Positions 25,518 through 34,742 of a stretch of DNA of 64,000 nucleotides are shown in pieces; positions within the stretch are counted from its first letter, which is position 1, and each line of letters starts with the position of its first letter. The notes under the pieces were generated by a model. The model ran no database searches, was not told the DNA's origin, and saw only the letters and a list, made by a program, of their open reading frames with translations. This DNA comes from Thauera sp. 2A1 (GTDB lineage: Bacteria; Pseudomonadota; Gammaproteobacteria; Burkholderiales; Rhodocyclaceae): the NCBI RefSeq assembly GCF_009469595.2, contig NZ_SSXV01000019.1, positions 33,026-97,025 on the forward strand, read 5' to 3'. The position numbers and the translations under genes are program-made.

Positions 25518-26159
25518 TCACGCGGTCTTGTCCCGATACAGGCACAGGTCGCGCACGCAGCACTCGCCGCACCTGGGCTTGCGCGCGGTGCACACGTAGC
25601 GCCCGTGCAGGATCAGCCAGTGGTGGGTGTCGAGCAGGAAGTCCTTGGGCACGCGGCGCAGCAGCGCCTTCTCCACCTCGACGACGTCCTTGCCCGGCGC
25701 CAGCCCGGTGCGGTTGGCGAGGCGAAAGATGTGCGTGTCCACCGCCATCGCCGGCTGGCGAAAGACGGTGTTCAGCACGACGTTGGCTGTCTTGCGACCG
25801 ACGCCCGGAAGCGCCTCGAGCGCCTCGCGGTCGGCCGGAACCTCGCCGGCGTGCCGCTCGAGCAGCAGGCGCGACAGCGCCACGGTGTTCTTCGCCTTGT
25901 TGCGGAACAGGCCGATGGTCTTGATGTGTTCGGCCACGCCGTCCTCGCCCAGCGACACCATCGCTTCGGGCGTGGGCGCAGCCGCGAAGAGCTTGCGCGT
26001 GGCGAGATTCACGCTGCGGTCGGTGGCTTGAGCCGACAGCACGACCGCGACCAGCAACTGGTAGGCCGAGGCGTACTCGAGCTCGGTCTTCGGCTCGGGG
26101 TTGGCTTCATGCAGGCGGCGGAAGAACTCACGGATCGCCTCGCGCTTCATGCTGGGCAT
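25518..26159 (-). CDS. nth: Endonuclease III (DNA glycosylase/AP lyase) Nth
   Basis: 213-aa base-excision-repair enzyme that removes oxidised pyrimidines. The helix-hairpin-helix LPGVGRKTANVVLN holds the catalytic Lys (near residue 118), and VDTHIFRLANR holds the catalytic Asp. The four-cysteine iron-sulfur loop near the C-terminus has the exact C-x6-C-x2-C-x5-C spacing (CTARKPRCGECCVRDLC). The start is ATG 26159 (MPSMKREAIREFF), with ATG 26150 as alternative. It follows rsxE with only 2 bp between, continuing the classic rsxABCDGE-nth order. Confidence 0.96.
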   Translation of the reverse strand: MPSMKREAIREFFRRLHEANPEPKTELEYASAYQLLVAVVLSAQATDRSVNLATRKLFAAAPTPEAMVSLGEDGVAEHIKTIGLFRNKAKNTVALSRLLLERHAGEVPADREALEALPGVGRKTANVVLNTVFRQPAMAVDTHIFRLANRTGLAPGKDVVEVEKALLRRVPKDFLLDTHHWLILHGRYVCTARKPRCGECCVRDLCLYRDKTA

Positions 26160-26161
26160 GA

Positions 26162-26878
26162 TCAGCCGGCGGCGCCTTCCACGGCACCGCCGGGAGGCGG
26201 CTCGAGCGCTGCGGGGGCCTGCGGGTGACGGCGCGCGCTCGCGTCCAGACGGGCCTTGATGGCGTTGTAGGCGGCGATCAGGCAACCGAGGGCGAAGAAG
26301 GCGCCGGGCGGCAGGATCGCCAGCAGGAAGCCGGGATAGTCGTCGCCGAACACGTTCAGCGCCGACGTGCCCGGGATGATCATCTCGATGCCCGACAGCA
26401 GCGTGCCGCTGCCGAGCAGTTCGCGCACGCCGCCGAGCAGGGCCAGCACCCACACCAGGCCCAGTCCCATCATGATGCCGTCCACCGTGGAGGCCACCGG
26501 GTCGTTCTTGGCCGCGTAAGCCTCGACTCGCGCGAGGACGATGCAGTTGGTGACGATCAGCGGAATGAAGATGCCCAGCACCAGGTACAGGCTGTGCAGA
26601 TAGGCGTTGAACAGCAGGTCGATCACCGTCACCAGCGCGGCGATGATGAGGATGAAGACCGGGATGCGGATCTCGTAGGGAATGAAGTTGCGCAGGCTGG
26701 CAACCACGAGGTTGGACAGCGCCATCGCGACCACTGTCGCGAGCCCGAGGCTGGTGGCGTTGACCATGCTCGTGCTCACCGCAAGGATGGGGCACAGGCC
26801 GAGCAACTGGGCGAGGCCGGTGTTTTGCTTCCACAGGCCGTTGGATGCGATGTCGCGGAACTGCTGTGCGCTGATCAT
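26162..26878 (-). CDS. rsxE: Rnf/Rsx electron transport complex subunit E
   Basis: 238-aa integral membrane subunit of the Rnf/Rsx complex, which couples electron transfer between ferredoxin and NADH to ion movement; in several proteobacteria it also reduces SoxR. About six helices are visible, including LAQLLGLCPILAVSTSMVNA, LGIFIPLIVTNCIVLARVEAYA and LLAILPPGAFFALG. The cysteines in GLCPILA and TNCIVLARVE are the conserved membrane iron-sulfur ligands shared with RsxA. Start ATG 26878 overlaps the rsxG stop codon (ATGA). The last about 20 residues are Pro/Ala-rich. Confidence 0.95.
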   Translation of the reverse strand: MISAQQFRDIASNGLWKQNTGLAQLLGLCPILAVSTSMVNATSLGLATVVAMALSNLVVASLRNFIPYEIRIPVFILIIAALVTVIDLLFNAYLHSLYLVLGIFIPLIVTNCIVLARVEAYAAKNDPVASTVDGIMMGLGLVWVLALLGGVRELLGSGTLLSGIEMIIPGTSALNVFGDDYPGFLLAILPPGAFFALGCLIAAYNAIKARLDASARRHPQAPAALEPPPGGAVEGAAG

Positions 26879-27552
26879 GGCTGGTTTCCTTGCAGCGTGC
26901 TGCCGGCGGCGGCGGAGAAGAGGGCGTCGCGGTTCGCCATCGCGAACGCCACCGTGCGGCCGACGATGCGCGACACGGCGCGGGCGCTGATCGTCGCCCC
27001 GGAGTGGAAGTCGAACACGCCACCGTCCTTCTTCACCGTCCACCGTTCGGCGGCAACCTGGCTCCATGACACGCCGGCGAACTGGCTGATCCACGGCGAA
27101 GCCTTGTTGCGGTCTTTCGTGGGGTCGATGTAATCACCCAGACCGGGCGTTTCCTTGTGCGACACGACGCGCACGCCGGACACCGTGCCGTCCGTGCCCA
27201 CCGCCACCACGATGCTGATGCGACCGGCGTAGCCGTCGGTGGCGGCGGCTTCCAGCACGAGCGCGGCGGGGGCGCCGGCCCTGCGTGCGCGCCACACGCG
27301 TCCGCCATCGTCCAGCCCCAGGGGCGAGGTCGGAGGGAGGTTCGCGACGTCGTCGAGCAGGGCGTTGTCGTAGCTGCCCGGCGGCAGCACTTCGTCGATC
27401 AGGCGCATCTGGGCTTCCTGCAGCGAGGCCTGGATCTTCGGGCGGGTCGCTTCGTAGGCCGAAGCCATCAATGCCGTGAACACCACGGTGAAGGCGAGCA
27501 TGATCGCCGCGGTACGCGCCGAGGTGCGAGTGGCGGAGTAGCGCGCGCTCAT
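26875..27552 (-). CDS. rsxG: Rnf/Rsx complex subunit G (covalent flavoprotein)
   Basis: 225-aa subunit with one N-terminal membrane helix (about residues 14-34) and a periplasmic FMN-binding domain. The FMN is attached to the threonine of the SGATISARAV motif (Thr about residue 188), which is present. ETPGLGDYI and the preceding VVSHKETPG are conserved. It passes electrons within the Rnf complex. The start ATG 27552 overlaps the rsxD stop codon and its stop overlaps the rsxE start, so translation is coupled on both sides. Confidence 0.95.
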   Translation of the reverse strand: MSARYSATRTSARTAAIMLAFTVVFTALMASAYEATRPKIQASLQEAQMRLIDEVLPPGSYDNALLDDVANLPPTSPLGLDDGGRVWRARRAGAPAALVLEAAATDGYAGRISIVVAVGTDGTVSGVRVVSHKETPGLGDYIDPTKDRNKASPWISQFAGVSWSQVAAERWTVKKDGGVFDFHSGATISARAVSRIVGRTVAFAMANRDALFSAAAGSTLQGNQP

Positions 27553-28553
27553 GAGTTTCCTCCACGATGGCCGAACACCGGCGGCTGGGTCTTCATGTCG
27601 ATCAGCGGTACGCAGATGTTCATCAGCAGCACGCCGAAGGCAATTCCATCCGGGTAGGCCCCGAAGCTGCGGATCAACCAGGCGATGAGGGCGATGCCAG
27701 CGGCGAAGATCAGCTTGCCGCGTGGTGTGGTCGCACCCGACACCGGGTCGGTGACGATGAAGAACGCAGCCAGCATCGCGCCGCCGCTTGCCAGATGGAA
27801 CAGCGGCGACGCGTGTTGCGCCGGGTCGATCAGCCAGAACAGGCCCGACACGACGGCCAGCATGGCGATGAACGCGGCCGGCAGATGCCAGGTGATGACG
27901 CGGGTGCCGAGCAGGATCAGCCCGCCGAGCGCATAGCCTGCCGCAACCCATTCCCAGCCCCTGCCGCCCGCGATGCCGAAGGCGCTGTTGCCGGAAAACA
28001 CCGTACCGACGCTGGCCCCGCTGCGCATGCCGGTGCGCAGCGCATCGAGTGCCGTTGCCGCGGTGATGCCGTCCGGCTGGCGGGCGCCGCCGAGGATGAG
28101 ATCCAGTTGCGCGGCGAAGTCGAGCTGGCCGGCGCCAGGCCACTGCGACATCAGCGCCGGGTAGGCCACGATCAGCGCGCAGAAGGCCACCATCGCCGGG
28201 TTGAACGGGTTCTGGCCGAGGCCGCCGTAGAGGTGTTTCGCCACGCCGATGGAAATGATCACCGCCAGCAGCGTGATCCACCACGGCACGATGGGCGGAA
28301 TGCTCAGCACCACCAGCCAGGCAGTGACGACCGCCGACAGGTCGCCGACGGCGAGAGCCACCGGCCGCTTGCGCAAGCGCATCACGAGCGCCTCGATGGC
28401 GATCGCCGCCACGCTGGCGAGCGCAAGGTTGACGAGGATGCCGGCGCCGAACTGCCAGACGTAGGCGGCAAGGCCGGGCAGCAGCGCGACCAGCACCGTG
28501 CCCATGACGCGCTGCACGCTGGCCGGCTTGCGGATGTAGGGGGAGTGAATCAT
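27549..28553 (-). CDS. rsxD: Rnf/Rsx complex subunit D (covalent flavoprotein)
   Basis: 334-aa membrane subunit with eight to ten helices, related to NqrB. It carries the FMN-attachment motif in the TDPVSGATTPRG segment (Thr about residue 276 by the SGAT pattern). The N-terminal SPYIRKPASVQRVM and GGLGQNPFNPAMVAFCALIVAYP are strongly conserved in RnfD proteins. Start ATG 28553 lies 8 bp after the rsxC stop codon. Located between rsxC and rsxG as in all Rnf operons of the gamma/beta type. Confidence 0.95.
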   Translation of the reverse strand: MIHSPYIRKPASVQRVMGTVLVALLPGLAAYVWQFGAGILVNLALASVAAIAIEALVMRLRKRPVALAVGDLSAVVTAWLVVLSIPPIVPWWITLLAVIISIGVAKHLYGGLGQNPFNPAMVAFCALIVAYPALMSQWPGAGQLDFAAQLDLILGGARQPDGITAATALDALRTGMRSGASVGTVFSGNSAFGIAGGRGWEWVAAGYALGGLILLGTRVITWHLPAAFIAMLAVVSGLFWLIDPAQHASPLFHLASGGAMLAAFFIVTDPVSGATTPRGKLIFAAGIALIAWLIRSFGAYPDGIAFGVLLMNICVPLIDMKTQPPVFGHRGGNS

Positions 28554-28561
28554 CTTGACGC

Positions 28562-30268
28562 TCAGGGCTGGGTATCCGGCGCCGACGCGCCGGTCCCCGC
28601 GGGCGCGGGGCCGGAGGCTGGGGCGTTGCCGGTCGTGCGCCGGCGGGCCTCGATCTGTTCGATCTCGGCCTGCGTTTCAGCGCTCAGGTTGTCCGTGTTC
28701 TTCGGCTGCGCTGCGGCCCTCTGTGCCTGCGCACGTGCCAGCGCGGCGGCGATCAGCGCTTTCTTGGGGTCTTCGGCAGCATCGGCGGCGGGCGTCGCTG
28801 CAGCACCATCGACCGCCGGTTCGGTTGCGAGCTTGGCGCGCGTCTCGGCTGCCTTCGCGGCGAGCTTGGCGGCCTTCTCCTCCTTCTCGCGCTCCTGGCG
28901 GAAATTGCGGAACTCGAAGCGTTCGCGCGCCTGGTCCGATGCGGACTTGTCGCGCTCGCGCGCCCAGATCTCGCTCTTGGAAAAGCGGTAGTAGTCGACC
29001 AGCGGGATGTGCGAGGGACACACGTAGGCGCAGCAGCCACATTCGATGCAATCGAACAGGTTGTACTCCTGTGCCTTGCCGAAGTTCTTCGCGCGGCTGA
29101 ACCAGTAAAGCTCGAAAGGCTGCAGGTCTGCGGGGCAGGCGCGCGCGCACTCGCCGCAGCGGATGCAGGCCTGCTCGGGCGGCGGCGGCGGGAAGAGCGC
29201 GTCGCTCGCCACCAGGATGCAGTTGGTGGCCTTGACGACGGGCACGTCGAAGCCGGGCATGCGCATCCCCATCATCGGGCCGCCCATCAGGTAGCGAGTG
29301 GTGTCGGTGCGCTGACCGGAGAGCCGCACGACATCGCTCATCGGCGTGCCGATGAGGACCTCGTAGTTGCGCGGCCGGTCGACGTTGCCGGCGACGGTGA
29401 CGATGCGGGAGATCAGCGGATGGCCGCAGGTGAGCGCCTCGAACACGGCGTAGGCGGTGCCGACGTTGAAGCACTGCACGCCGAAATCGGTCGAGCGACG
29501 GCCGTGCGGCACCTCGATGCCGGTAAGCACGCGAATCAACTGCTTCGCGCCGCCGGCCGGATAGCGGGTGGGGATCGCCACCACCTCCATCGACTCGCCT
29601 TCCGCACGAACGGCCGTCTGCATGGCGGCGACCGCTTCCGGCTTGTTGTCCTCGATGCCGATCAGCACCTCATCGGCCTGCAGCAGGTGGCGCAGGATCG
29701 CAGTGCCCTTGACGATGCCGGCGGCGCGCTCGCGCATCAGCATGTCGTCGCAGGTGATGAAGGGCTCGCATTCGGCGCCGTTCAGCACCAGGGTGCGTGT
29801 CCTTCCCTCGCGCCCCGGGTTCATCTTCAGATGGGTCGGGAAGACCGCGCCGCCCAGCCCGACGATGCCGGCGTCGCGCACGAAATCGCGCAGTTCGTCA
29901 GGCGGCGTGCTCTTGTAGTTGAGTCGATCGAGCTCGGCCCAGCGATCCTCGCCATCGGGCTCGATGATCACCGACAGCATCGTCAGGCCGGAGGGGTGTG
30001 CCATGAGGGCGGGCTCGACGGCCGTGACGAGGCCGGAGGTGGGCGCGTGGACGGCGGACGAGACGTTGCCGTCAGCCGCGCCGATGAGCTCTCCCTTCAG
30101 CACCCGCTGGCCTGCGCGCACGAGCGGATGCGGCGTCCCGCCTATGCTCTGGTGCAGGGGCACGACGAGGCGCGGGGGCAGCGGCGCCTTGACGATGGGC
30201 TCGGAGGTCGAAGCCGCCTTGTTCGTTGCCGGCTTGACGCCGCCGTGGAAGCGGAAGAGCGAGCGCAT
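28562..30268 (-). CDS. rsxC: Rnf/Rsx complex subunit C (NADH-side iron-sulfur protein)
   Basis: 568-aa peripheral subunit that binds NADH/FMN and two [4Fe-4S] clusters. The N-terminal GGVKPATNKAAS and HQSIGGTPHPLV, the nucleotide region GIVGLGGAVFPTHLKM and ECEPFITCDD, and the double ferredoxin motif CIRCGECARACP / CIECGCCAYVCP are present. After residue about 445 comes a charged Ala/Lys/Glu-rich coiled tail (REKEEKAAKLAAKAAETRA) about 110 residues long, ending in Pro/Ala repeats. Its ATG overlaps the rsxB stop codon. Confidence 0.96.
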   Translation of the reverse strand: MRSLFRFHGGVKPATNKAASTSEPIVKAPLPPRLVVPLHQSIGGTPHPLVRAGQRVLKGELIGAADGNVSSAVHAPTSGLVTAVEPALMAHPSGLTMLSVIIEPDGEDRWAELDRLNYKSTPPDELRDFVRDAGIVGLGGAVFPTHLKMNPGREGRTRTLVLNGAECEPFITCDDMLMRERAAGIVKGTAILRHLLQADEVLIGIEDNKPEAVAAMQTAVRAEGESMEVVAIPTRYPAGGAKQLIRVLTGIEVPHGRRSTDFGVQCFNVGTAYAVFEALTCGHPLISRIVTVAGNVDRPRNYEVLIGTPMSDVVRLSGQRTDTTRYLMGGPMMGMRMPGFDVPVVKATNCILVASDALFPPPPPEQACIRCGECARACPADLQPFELYWFSRAKNFGKAQEYNLFDCIECGCCAYVCPSHIPLVDYYRFSKSEIWARERDKSASDQARERFEFRNFRQEREKEEKAAKLAAKAAETRAKLATEPAVDGAAATPAADAAEDPKKALIAAALARAQAQRAAAQPKNTDNLSAETQAEIEQIEARRRTTGNAPASGPAPAGTGASAPDTQP

Positions 30269-30819
30269 CACGCCACCCTCCTGAGCTCGACGACGGGGTA
30301 TTTCCATTTCCAGTTTTCCACGGTCTCGGGGATGGGCGTCATCGTGATGCAGTCCACCGGGCAGGGCGCAACGCACAGTTCGCAGCCGGTGCAGAGCTTG
30401 TCGATCACGGTGTGCATCTGCTTGGCCGCGCCGACGATGGCATCGACCGGGCAGGCCTGGATGCACAGCGTGCAGCCGATGCAGGTCTGCTCGTCGATCA
30501 CCGCGACGGCTTTGGGCTTCTCGACGCCATGCTCCTCCGACAGCGGCTTGAACTCGCGCCCCAGCAGGTCGGCCAGCTTGCGGATGCCTTCCTCGCCACC
30601 GGGCGGGCACTGGTTGATCTCGGCCGCGCCCTGGGCGATCGCCTCGGCATAGGGCTTGCACCCCGGGTAGCCGCACTGGCCGCACTGGGTCTGTGGCAGG
30701 ATCGCGTCGATCTTCTCGACCAGCGGATCGCCCTCGACCTTGAAGCGGATCGCGGCATAACCCAGGGCCGCGCCAAGCACGATGGCGATGCCGGTCATGA
30801 CGAGCAGGGCTGAAAGCAT
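30268..30819 (-). CDS. rsxB: Rnf/Rsx complex subunit B (polyferredoxin)
   Basis: 183-aa electron-transfer subunit with an N-terminal membrane helix ([20 protein letters not shown]). It has a four-cysteine [4Fe-4S] domain ([16 protein letters not shown] and NQCPPGG) and two ferredoxin-type clusters ([16 protein letters not shown] and [16 protein letters not shown]). This is the full cysteine set expected of RnfB. ATG 30819 was chosen as the codon preceding the membrane anchor. There is a 68-bp gap after rsxA, the only sizeable gap in the operon. Confidence 0.96.
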   Translation of the reverse strand: MLSALLVMTGIAIVLGAALGYAAIRFKVEGDPLVEKIDAILPQTQCGQCGYPGCKPYAEAIAQGAAEINQCPPGGEEGIRKLADLLGREFKPLSEEHGVEKPKAVAVIDEQTCIGCTLCIQACPVDAIVGAAKQMHTVIDKLCTGCELCVAPCPVDCITMTPIPETVENWKWKYPVVELRRVA

Positions 30820-30887
30820 GCGGAGGCTCTTGTTGTCGTTTGTGGGTGAGGGCGTGCAAAGCCGCGGGCGCTGTCGGCCCGCTCCGG

Positions 30888-31472
30888 TCAGTGGAAGCGG
30901 TCCAGCCCGGCAAAGCCCATGAAGGCCAGGCTCATGAAGCCGGCGGTGATCATCGCGATCGCGGTGCCCTTGAACGGCGCTGGCACGTCCGCACCCTCGA
31001 GCCGCTCGCGGATGCCGGCGAACAGCACCAGCGCAAGCGTGAAGCCCACCGAAGAGCCAAAGCCGAACAGCAGGGATTCGAGCAGGTTGTGCTTGAGCCC
31101 GACGTTGAGCAGCGGCACGCCGAGCACCGCACAGTTGGTCGTGATCAGCGGCAGATAGATCCCGAGCACCTGATGCAGCACGGGGCTGGTCTTCTGGATC
31201 ACCAGCTCGGTCATCTGCACGATGGCCGCGATGACGACGATGAACGCCAGCGTGCGCAGGTAGGCGAGGTCGAAGGGCTGCAGCAGGTAGTGGTCGATCA
31301 GGTAACTGCTGCCCGATGCCACCGTCAGCACGAAGGTGGTGGCGGCACCCATGCCGATTGCGGTCTCGAGCTTTTTCGACACGCCCATGAACGGGCACAG
31401 GCCGAGGATGCGCACCAGGACGACGTTGTTCACCAGAACCGCGCCGAGAACGACGAATAGATAGCTGCTCAT
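30888..31472 (-). CDS. rsxA: Rnf/Rsx complex subunit A
   Basis: 194-aa integral membrane subunit with six helices, paralogous to RsxE and inserted in opposite topology. The conserved features are [23 protein letters not shown] and [18 protein letters not shown], with Cys in each for the shared membrane cluster. First gene of the rsxABCDGE-nth operon. ATG 31472 ([16 protein letters not shown]) matches the family start; in-frame codons further up have no similarity. A candidate promoter lies about 30-55 bases upstream. Confidence 0.96.
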   Translation of the reverse strand: MSSYLFVVLGAVLVNNVVLVRILGLCPFMGVSKKLETAIGMGAATTFVLTVASGSSYLIDHYLLQPFDLAYLRTLAFIVVIAAIVQMTELVIQKTSPVLHQVLGIYLPLITTNCAVLGVPLLNVGLKHNLLESLLFGFGSSVGFTLALVLFAGIRERLEGADVPAPFKGTAIAMITAGFMSLAFMGFAGLDRFH

Positions 31473-31499
31473 GATTCGCAGGCTTGAAATAAGCTCCGA

Positions 31500-31529
31500 A
31501 TTATCCGCTTGCTCCGAGGAGGGCATCAA
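31500..31529 (-). promoter_or_regulatory. Candidate sigma-70 promoter of the rsx operon
   Basis: On the minus strand TTGATG (31524-31529) and GATAAT (31500-31505) are separated by 18 bases, and the -10 lies 27 bases before the rsxA ATG. Prediction by eye only. Confidence 0.45.
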
Positions 31530-31548
31530 GCCTGATGCCGCTGCAGGA

Positions 31549-32103
31549 TCAGGGGCGCACCTCAGCCACCGGCGGCGCCCCGATCACCAGGCTGTGGAAC
31601 GGCCATCGGCCCTTGCGGCGATCTTCGAAGTAGTGCTGCAGCGTGAGGGCGATCGTGCGGAAGGCGATCTCCTCCCAAGGGATGTCCTTTTCCTCGAACA
31701 GCGCGACCTCGAGGGATTCCTCGCCGGGGCGGAAGTCAAGATCGAGCAGGCGCGCGCGGTAGATGATGTGCACCTGGCTGATGTGCGGCACGTCGATCAG
31801 GGTGTACATGTGCCCGATCTCGATGCGTGCGCAGGCTTCTTCCAGGGTTTCGCGGGCGGCGGCTTCGGCGGTGCTTTCCGCATTTTCCATGAACCCGGCC
31901 GGCAACGTCCACTTGCCGTGGCGCGGCTCGATCGCGCGCCGACACAGCAGGATGCGGTCGCCCCATTCGGCCAGCGCACCGACCACCAGTTTGGGATTCT
32001 GATAATGAATCGTCCCGCATCGGTCGCAGACGTGGCGCGGCAGCGAGTCGCCGCTGGGGATGCGGATATGGACGTGCGCGCCACAGTTTGAACAGAACTT
32101 CAT
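31549..32103 (-). CDS. Nudix hydrolase with zinc ribbon (NudC-like half)
   Basis: 184-aa hydrolase. A zinc ribbon is at the N-terminus (CSNCG at about residues 4-8, then CDRCG at 26-30), followed by a Nudix domain whose box reads GFMENAEST...RETLEEA (about residues 70-92), with the catalytic REtxEE glutamates intact. Nudix enzymes cleave nucleoside diphosphates linked to another group; the zinc ribbon plus YQNPK suggests an NADH-pyrophosphatase/NudC-related subgroup, though it is shorter than NudC (about 257 aa). The substrate is uncertain. It is on the same strand as, and upstream of, the rsx operon, with a gap of about 75 bp containing the candidate rsx promoter. Confidence 0.85.
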   Translation of the reverse strand: MKFCSNCGAHVHIRIPSGDSLPRHVCDRCGTIHYQNPKLVVGALAEWGDRILLCRRAIEPRHGKWTLPAGFMENAESTAEAAARETLEEACARIEIGHMYTLIDVPHISQVHIIYRARLLDLDFRPGEESLEVALFEEKDIPWEEIAFRTIALTLQHYFEDRRKGRWPFHSLVIGAPPVAEVRP

Positions 32104-32278
32104 CGGAGCAGGGCGGAAGGAATAACTTTCGATTTTAGCCCGGATCGGCCCTGGCTGGCAGGATGCGGGGCTGCGCGCTAAAGTGCTGGCCCCGCAGGCC
32201 GTTTACCTCGCATCTTCAGCGTCAGTCGTAGCGGCGGCCATGCCGATAGCCCTGTCAATCCGCCGTGAATTCCGTCCA

Positions 32279-34273
32279 ATGACCAAAAAAATAGACATCA
32301 GACGCTTCGCGCAGCTCAAGGGGACGGGGGAATTGCCCTCGCCGCGTGGCGTGGCGCTCGCGATCATCCGCCTGACTCAGTCCGAGGACGTGTCGATGGC
32401 GGAACTGGCGCGCGTGATCAAGGGCGACCCCGCCTTCGTCGGGCGGCTCATCAAGGCGGCCAACGGCGTGATCGCCAACGAGCGACGCGCCATCGTCTCG
32501 GTTCAGGAAGCGCTGATGGTGCTCGGCCTGCCGGCCGTGCGCACCATGGCCCTGGGCTTTTCGCTGTTGTCCAATTACCGCAAGGGCGCGTGCGCGGGCT
32601 TCGACTATGTCCGCTACTGGTCCTCCTCGCTGCTGATGGCGCTGGCGATGCAGGCGCTGGCGCGCCATGTGCGAGCGATCGCCGCCGACGAGGCCTTCAG
32701 CGTCGGGCTTCTCGCCCGCATCGGCGAACTCGCCCTCGCAACCGTTTATCCGCTGGAGTTTACCCGGATCCTCGCCGTCGCCGACCGCTCTCCCGGCATG
32801 CGCCAGGTCGATCTCGAGCACGAGGCGTTCGCGCTCGACCACTGCGCCCTTGGCGAAGCGATGTTGATCGACTGGGGGCTGCCCGACATCGTGTCGCGCG
32901 CGGTGCGGCAATTCGAGCAGCCGCAGTTTGCGGCCGATGGCGAGAACGGCCGTGAGCAGATGCTGGTGCAGTCGCTCGTGCTCTCACGCGCGGTGGCGCG
33001 GATCTGTCTTGCCGACGCCAGCGAGCATGCCGCGCTGATGCCTGCGATGCTGAGGCTTGCAGCGAGGCTCGGTGTTTCGCGCGAGTACTTCGTGGCGGCC
33101 TGCGATCGGGTCGCGAGCGAGTGGATCGAATGGGGCCGCCTGCTGCAGTTCGAGACGCATGCCATGCCGCGGTTCGAGACGCTCGCGGGTTTCGGCGAGC
33201 AGGGTGCGAGCGAGCTGCAGGTCGACGCGGCCGCTGCCCAGTCGCTCGCCGCCGCAGTCGAGACCGCCCCGGCCGACGAACAGGGTGACTCCGACGCGCA
33301 GGCAGAGCGTCTGCGCGTGCTCGTGCTGGCCTCCGATGCGGCGGAGCGGCAACGCCTGCGTCAGGTCCTCGAACGCGAGGGCCTTGCGGTGTTCGAGGCC
33401 GACGGCGGGCGCCAGGGCATCGAGGCAGCGGTTGATCTACAGCCGCACATGATGCTGATCGACTGGCGGCTCGGGAACGTCGCCGGCATCGATGTGGTGC
33501 GGTCGCTGCGCGAGACGCGCCTGGGGCGTGCCATCTACATGCTGATGCTGATTCCCGCCGAGGACGACACCCTGCTGGCAACGGTGCTCGACGCCGGGGC
33601 GGACGATTTCGTCGCCCGTCCTTTCCGGCCGGTCGTGCTGGGCTCGCGCCTGCGCTCGGCGCGGCGCATGGTCGGGCTGCAGGCCGAACTCGAGCGCGAG
33701 CGCGAGGAGTTGCGGCATTTCGCGGCCGAACTGGCGATCAGCAACCGGCGGCTCGAGGAAGTCGCGATGACCGATGCGCTCACCGGCTTTCCGAACCGCC
33801 GCTATGCGCTGGACCGGCTGCAGCAGGAATGGATTGCGGTCACGCGCAACCAGCGTCCGCTGTCGGTGATGATCATCGATCTGGACGGCCTCAAGCCGAT
33901 CAACGACAACCACGGGCACGATGTTGGCGACATGGTGTTGCGCCAGGCGGGCGATGCGCTGCGTTCGGTGCTGCGCGCGCAGGATGTCATCTGCCGGACC
34001 GGCGGCGACGAATTTCTCGTGATCTGCCCTGACACCGAACTCGGCGCGGCCCTGCGCTGCGGCGAGCGCCTGCGGCTAGCGGTCGAGGCGCTCACGATCG
34101 AGACGGGCGGGCCCCAGCTGAAGATCACGGTCAGCATCGGTGTGGCGATGCGCGACGGGCGCACGAGCAGTCTCGATGCCCTGATCAAGTGCGCGGATCG
34201 TGGTGCGCGTATTTGCAAGCAGCGCGGACGCAATCGCGTTTGCGCCCTTCAGCGCGAATCAGACGGCGGCTGA
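32279..34273 (+). CDS. HDOD - receiver - GGDEF signalling protein
   Basis: 664-aa cytosolic regulator. A HDOD domain (about residues 15-220) is followed by a receiver domain (about 344-465) with phospho-acceptor Asp in MLIDWRLG, and a GGDEF domain with an intact GGDEF at 575-579 preceded by an RAQD inhibitory site. It should make c-di-GMP under control of phosphorylation. In the receiver, the conserved Lys-Pro is Arg-Pro (VARPF), which can weaken phosphoryl signalling. ATG 32279 was chosen because the HDOD helix begins there; ATG 32240 has a slightly better GGCGG site and would add 13 residues. It sits just upstream of flhDC and may influence the switch between swimming and attachment. Confidence 0.85.
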   Translation: MTKKIDIRRFAQLKGTGELPSPRGVALAIIRLTQSEDVSMAELARVIKGDPAFVGRLIKAANGVIANERRAIVSVQEALMVLGLPAVRTMALGFSLLSNYRKGACAGFDYVRYWSSSLLMALAMQALARHVRAIAADEAFSVGLLARIGELALATVYPLEFTRILAVADRSPGMRQVDLEHEAFALDHCALGEAMLIDWGLPDIVSRAVRQFEQPQFAADGENGREQMLVQSLVLSRAVARICLADASEHAALMPAMLRLAARLGVSREYFVAACDRVASEWIEWGRLLQFETHAMPRFETLAGFGEQGASELQVDAAAAQSLAAAVETAPADEQGDSDAQAERLRVLVLASDAAERQRLRQVLEREGLAVFEADGGRQGIEAAVDLQPHMMLIDWRLGNVAGIDVVRSLRETRLGRAIYMLMLIPAEDDTLLATVLDAGADDFVARPFRPVVLGSRLRSARRMVGLQAELEREREELRHFAAELAISNRRLEEVAMTDALTGFPNRRYALDRLQQEWIAVTRNQRPLSVMIIDLDGLKPINDNHGHDVGDMVLRQAGDALRSVLRAQDVICRTGGDEFLVICPDTELGAALRCGERLRLAVEALTIETGGPQLKITVSIGVAMRDGRTSSLDALIKCADRGARICKQRGRNRVCALQRESDGG

Positions 34274-34346
34274 ACGGCTGCCGGTTTCCTCTTTCGTTGG
34301 TTTCATGTTGCATGGGCGCGACGCATGTCGTGCGCGCATGACTTTG

Positions 34347-34363
34347 TAACTTGCCGTAAGTTA
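34347..34363. promoter_or_regulatory. Inverted repeat upstream of flhD
   Basis: TAACTT-GCCGT-AAGTTA, a perfect 6-bp inverted repeat in an AT-richer patch 52 bases before the flhD start. It could be an operator or overlap the flhDC promoter. Confidence 0.35.
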
Positions 34364-34414
34364 GAAATTACTTTAGCTTTCGAACCGATTACCCCTGAGC
34401 GGGAGCAGAATTTC

Positions 34415-34732
34415 ATGAGCCGCCCCGATTACCAGGCCGAGATCCGGGAGCTGAACCTCGCCTATCTGATGCTCGCCCAGCAGATGTTGCGCAGCGATCG
34501 TGCGACCGCACTCTATCGGCTGGGCATCGGTGAAAAGTTCGCCGATCTGATCTGCGACCTGTCTGCCGCCAGGCTGGTCAAGCTGGCCAGCAACCAGATG
34601 TTGATGCCGTGCTTCCGCTTCGACGACGCGGAGCTCGCCCGGCTGATGAGCGGCGAGGGACGGAACACCGCCACGGCCAGCCTGCATGCCGCGATCATCG
34701 CGGCGGGCAAGGCGGCAGAAGAGGCGGCCTGA
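34415..34732 (+). CDS. flhD: Flagellar master regulator subunit FlhD
   Basis: 105-aa subunit of the FlhD4C2 activator that switches on class II flagellar genes. The sequence IRELNLAYLMLAQQMLRSDRATALYRLGI is the FlhD dimer-helix region, and SAARLVKLASNQMLMPCFRFDD matches the conserved DNA-facing part. ATG 34415 (MSRPDYQAEI) was chosen over the in-frame ATG 34325, since GGGAGCAG lies at good distance and the family starts here. It is followed by flhC after 10 bp. The upstream 140 bases contain an AT-rich stretch with an inverted repeat. Confidence 0.93.
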   Translation: MSRPDYQAEIRELNLAYLMLAQQMLRSDRATALYRLGIGEKFADLICDLSAARLVKLASNQMLMPCFRFDDAELARLMSGEGRNTATASLHAAIIAAGKAAEEAA

Positions 34733-34742
34733 GGAGCCGAAG

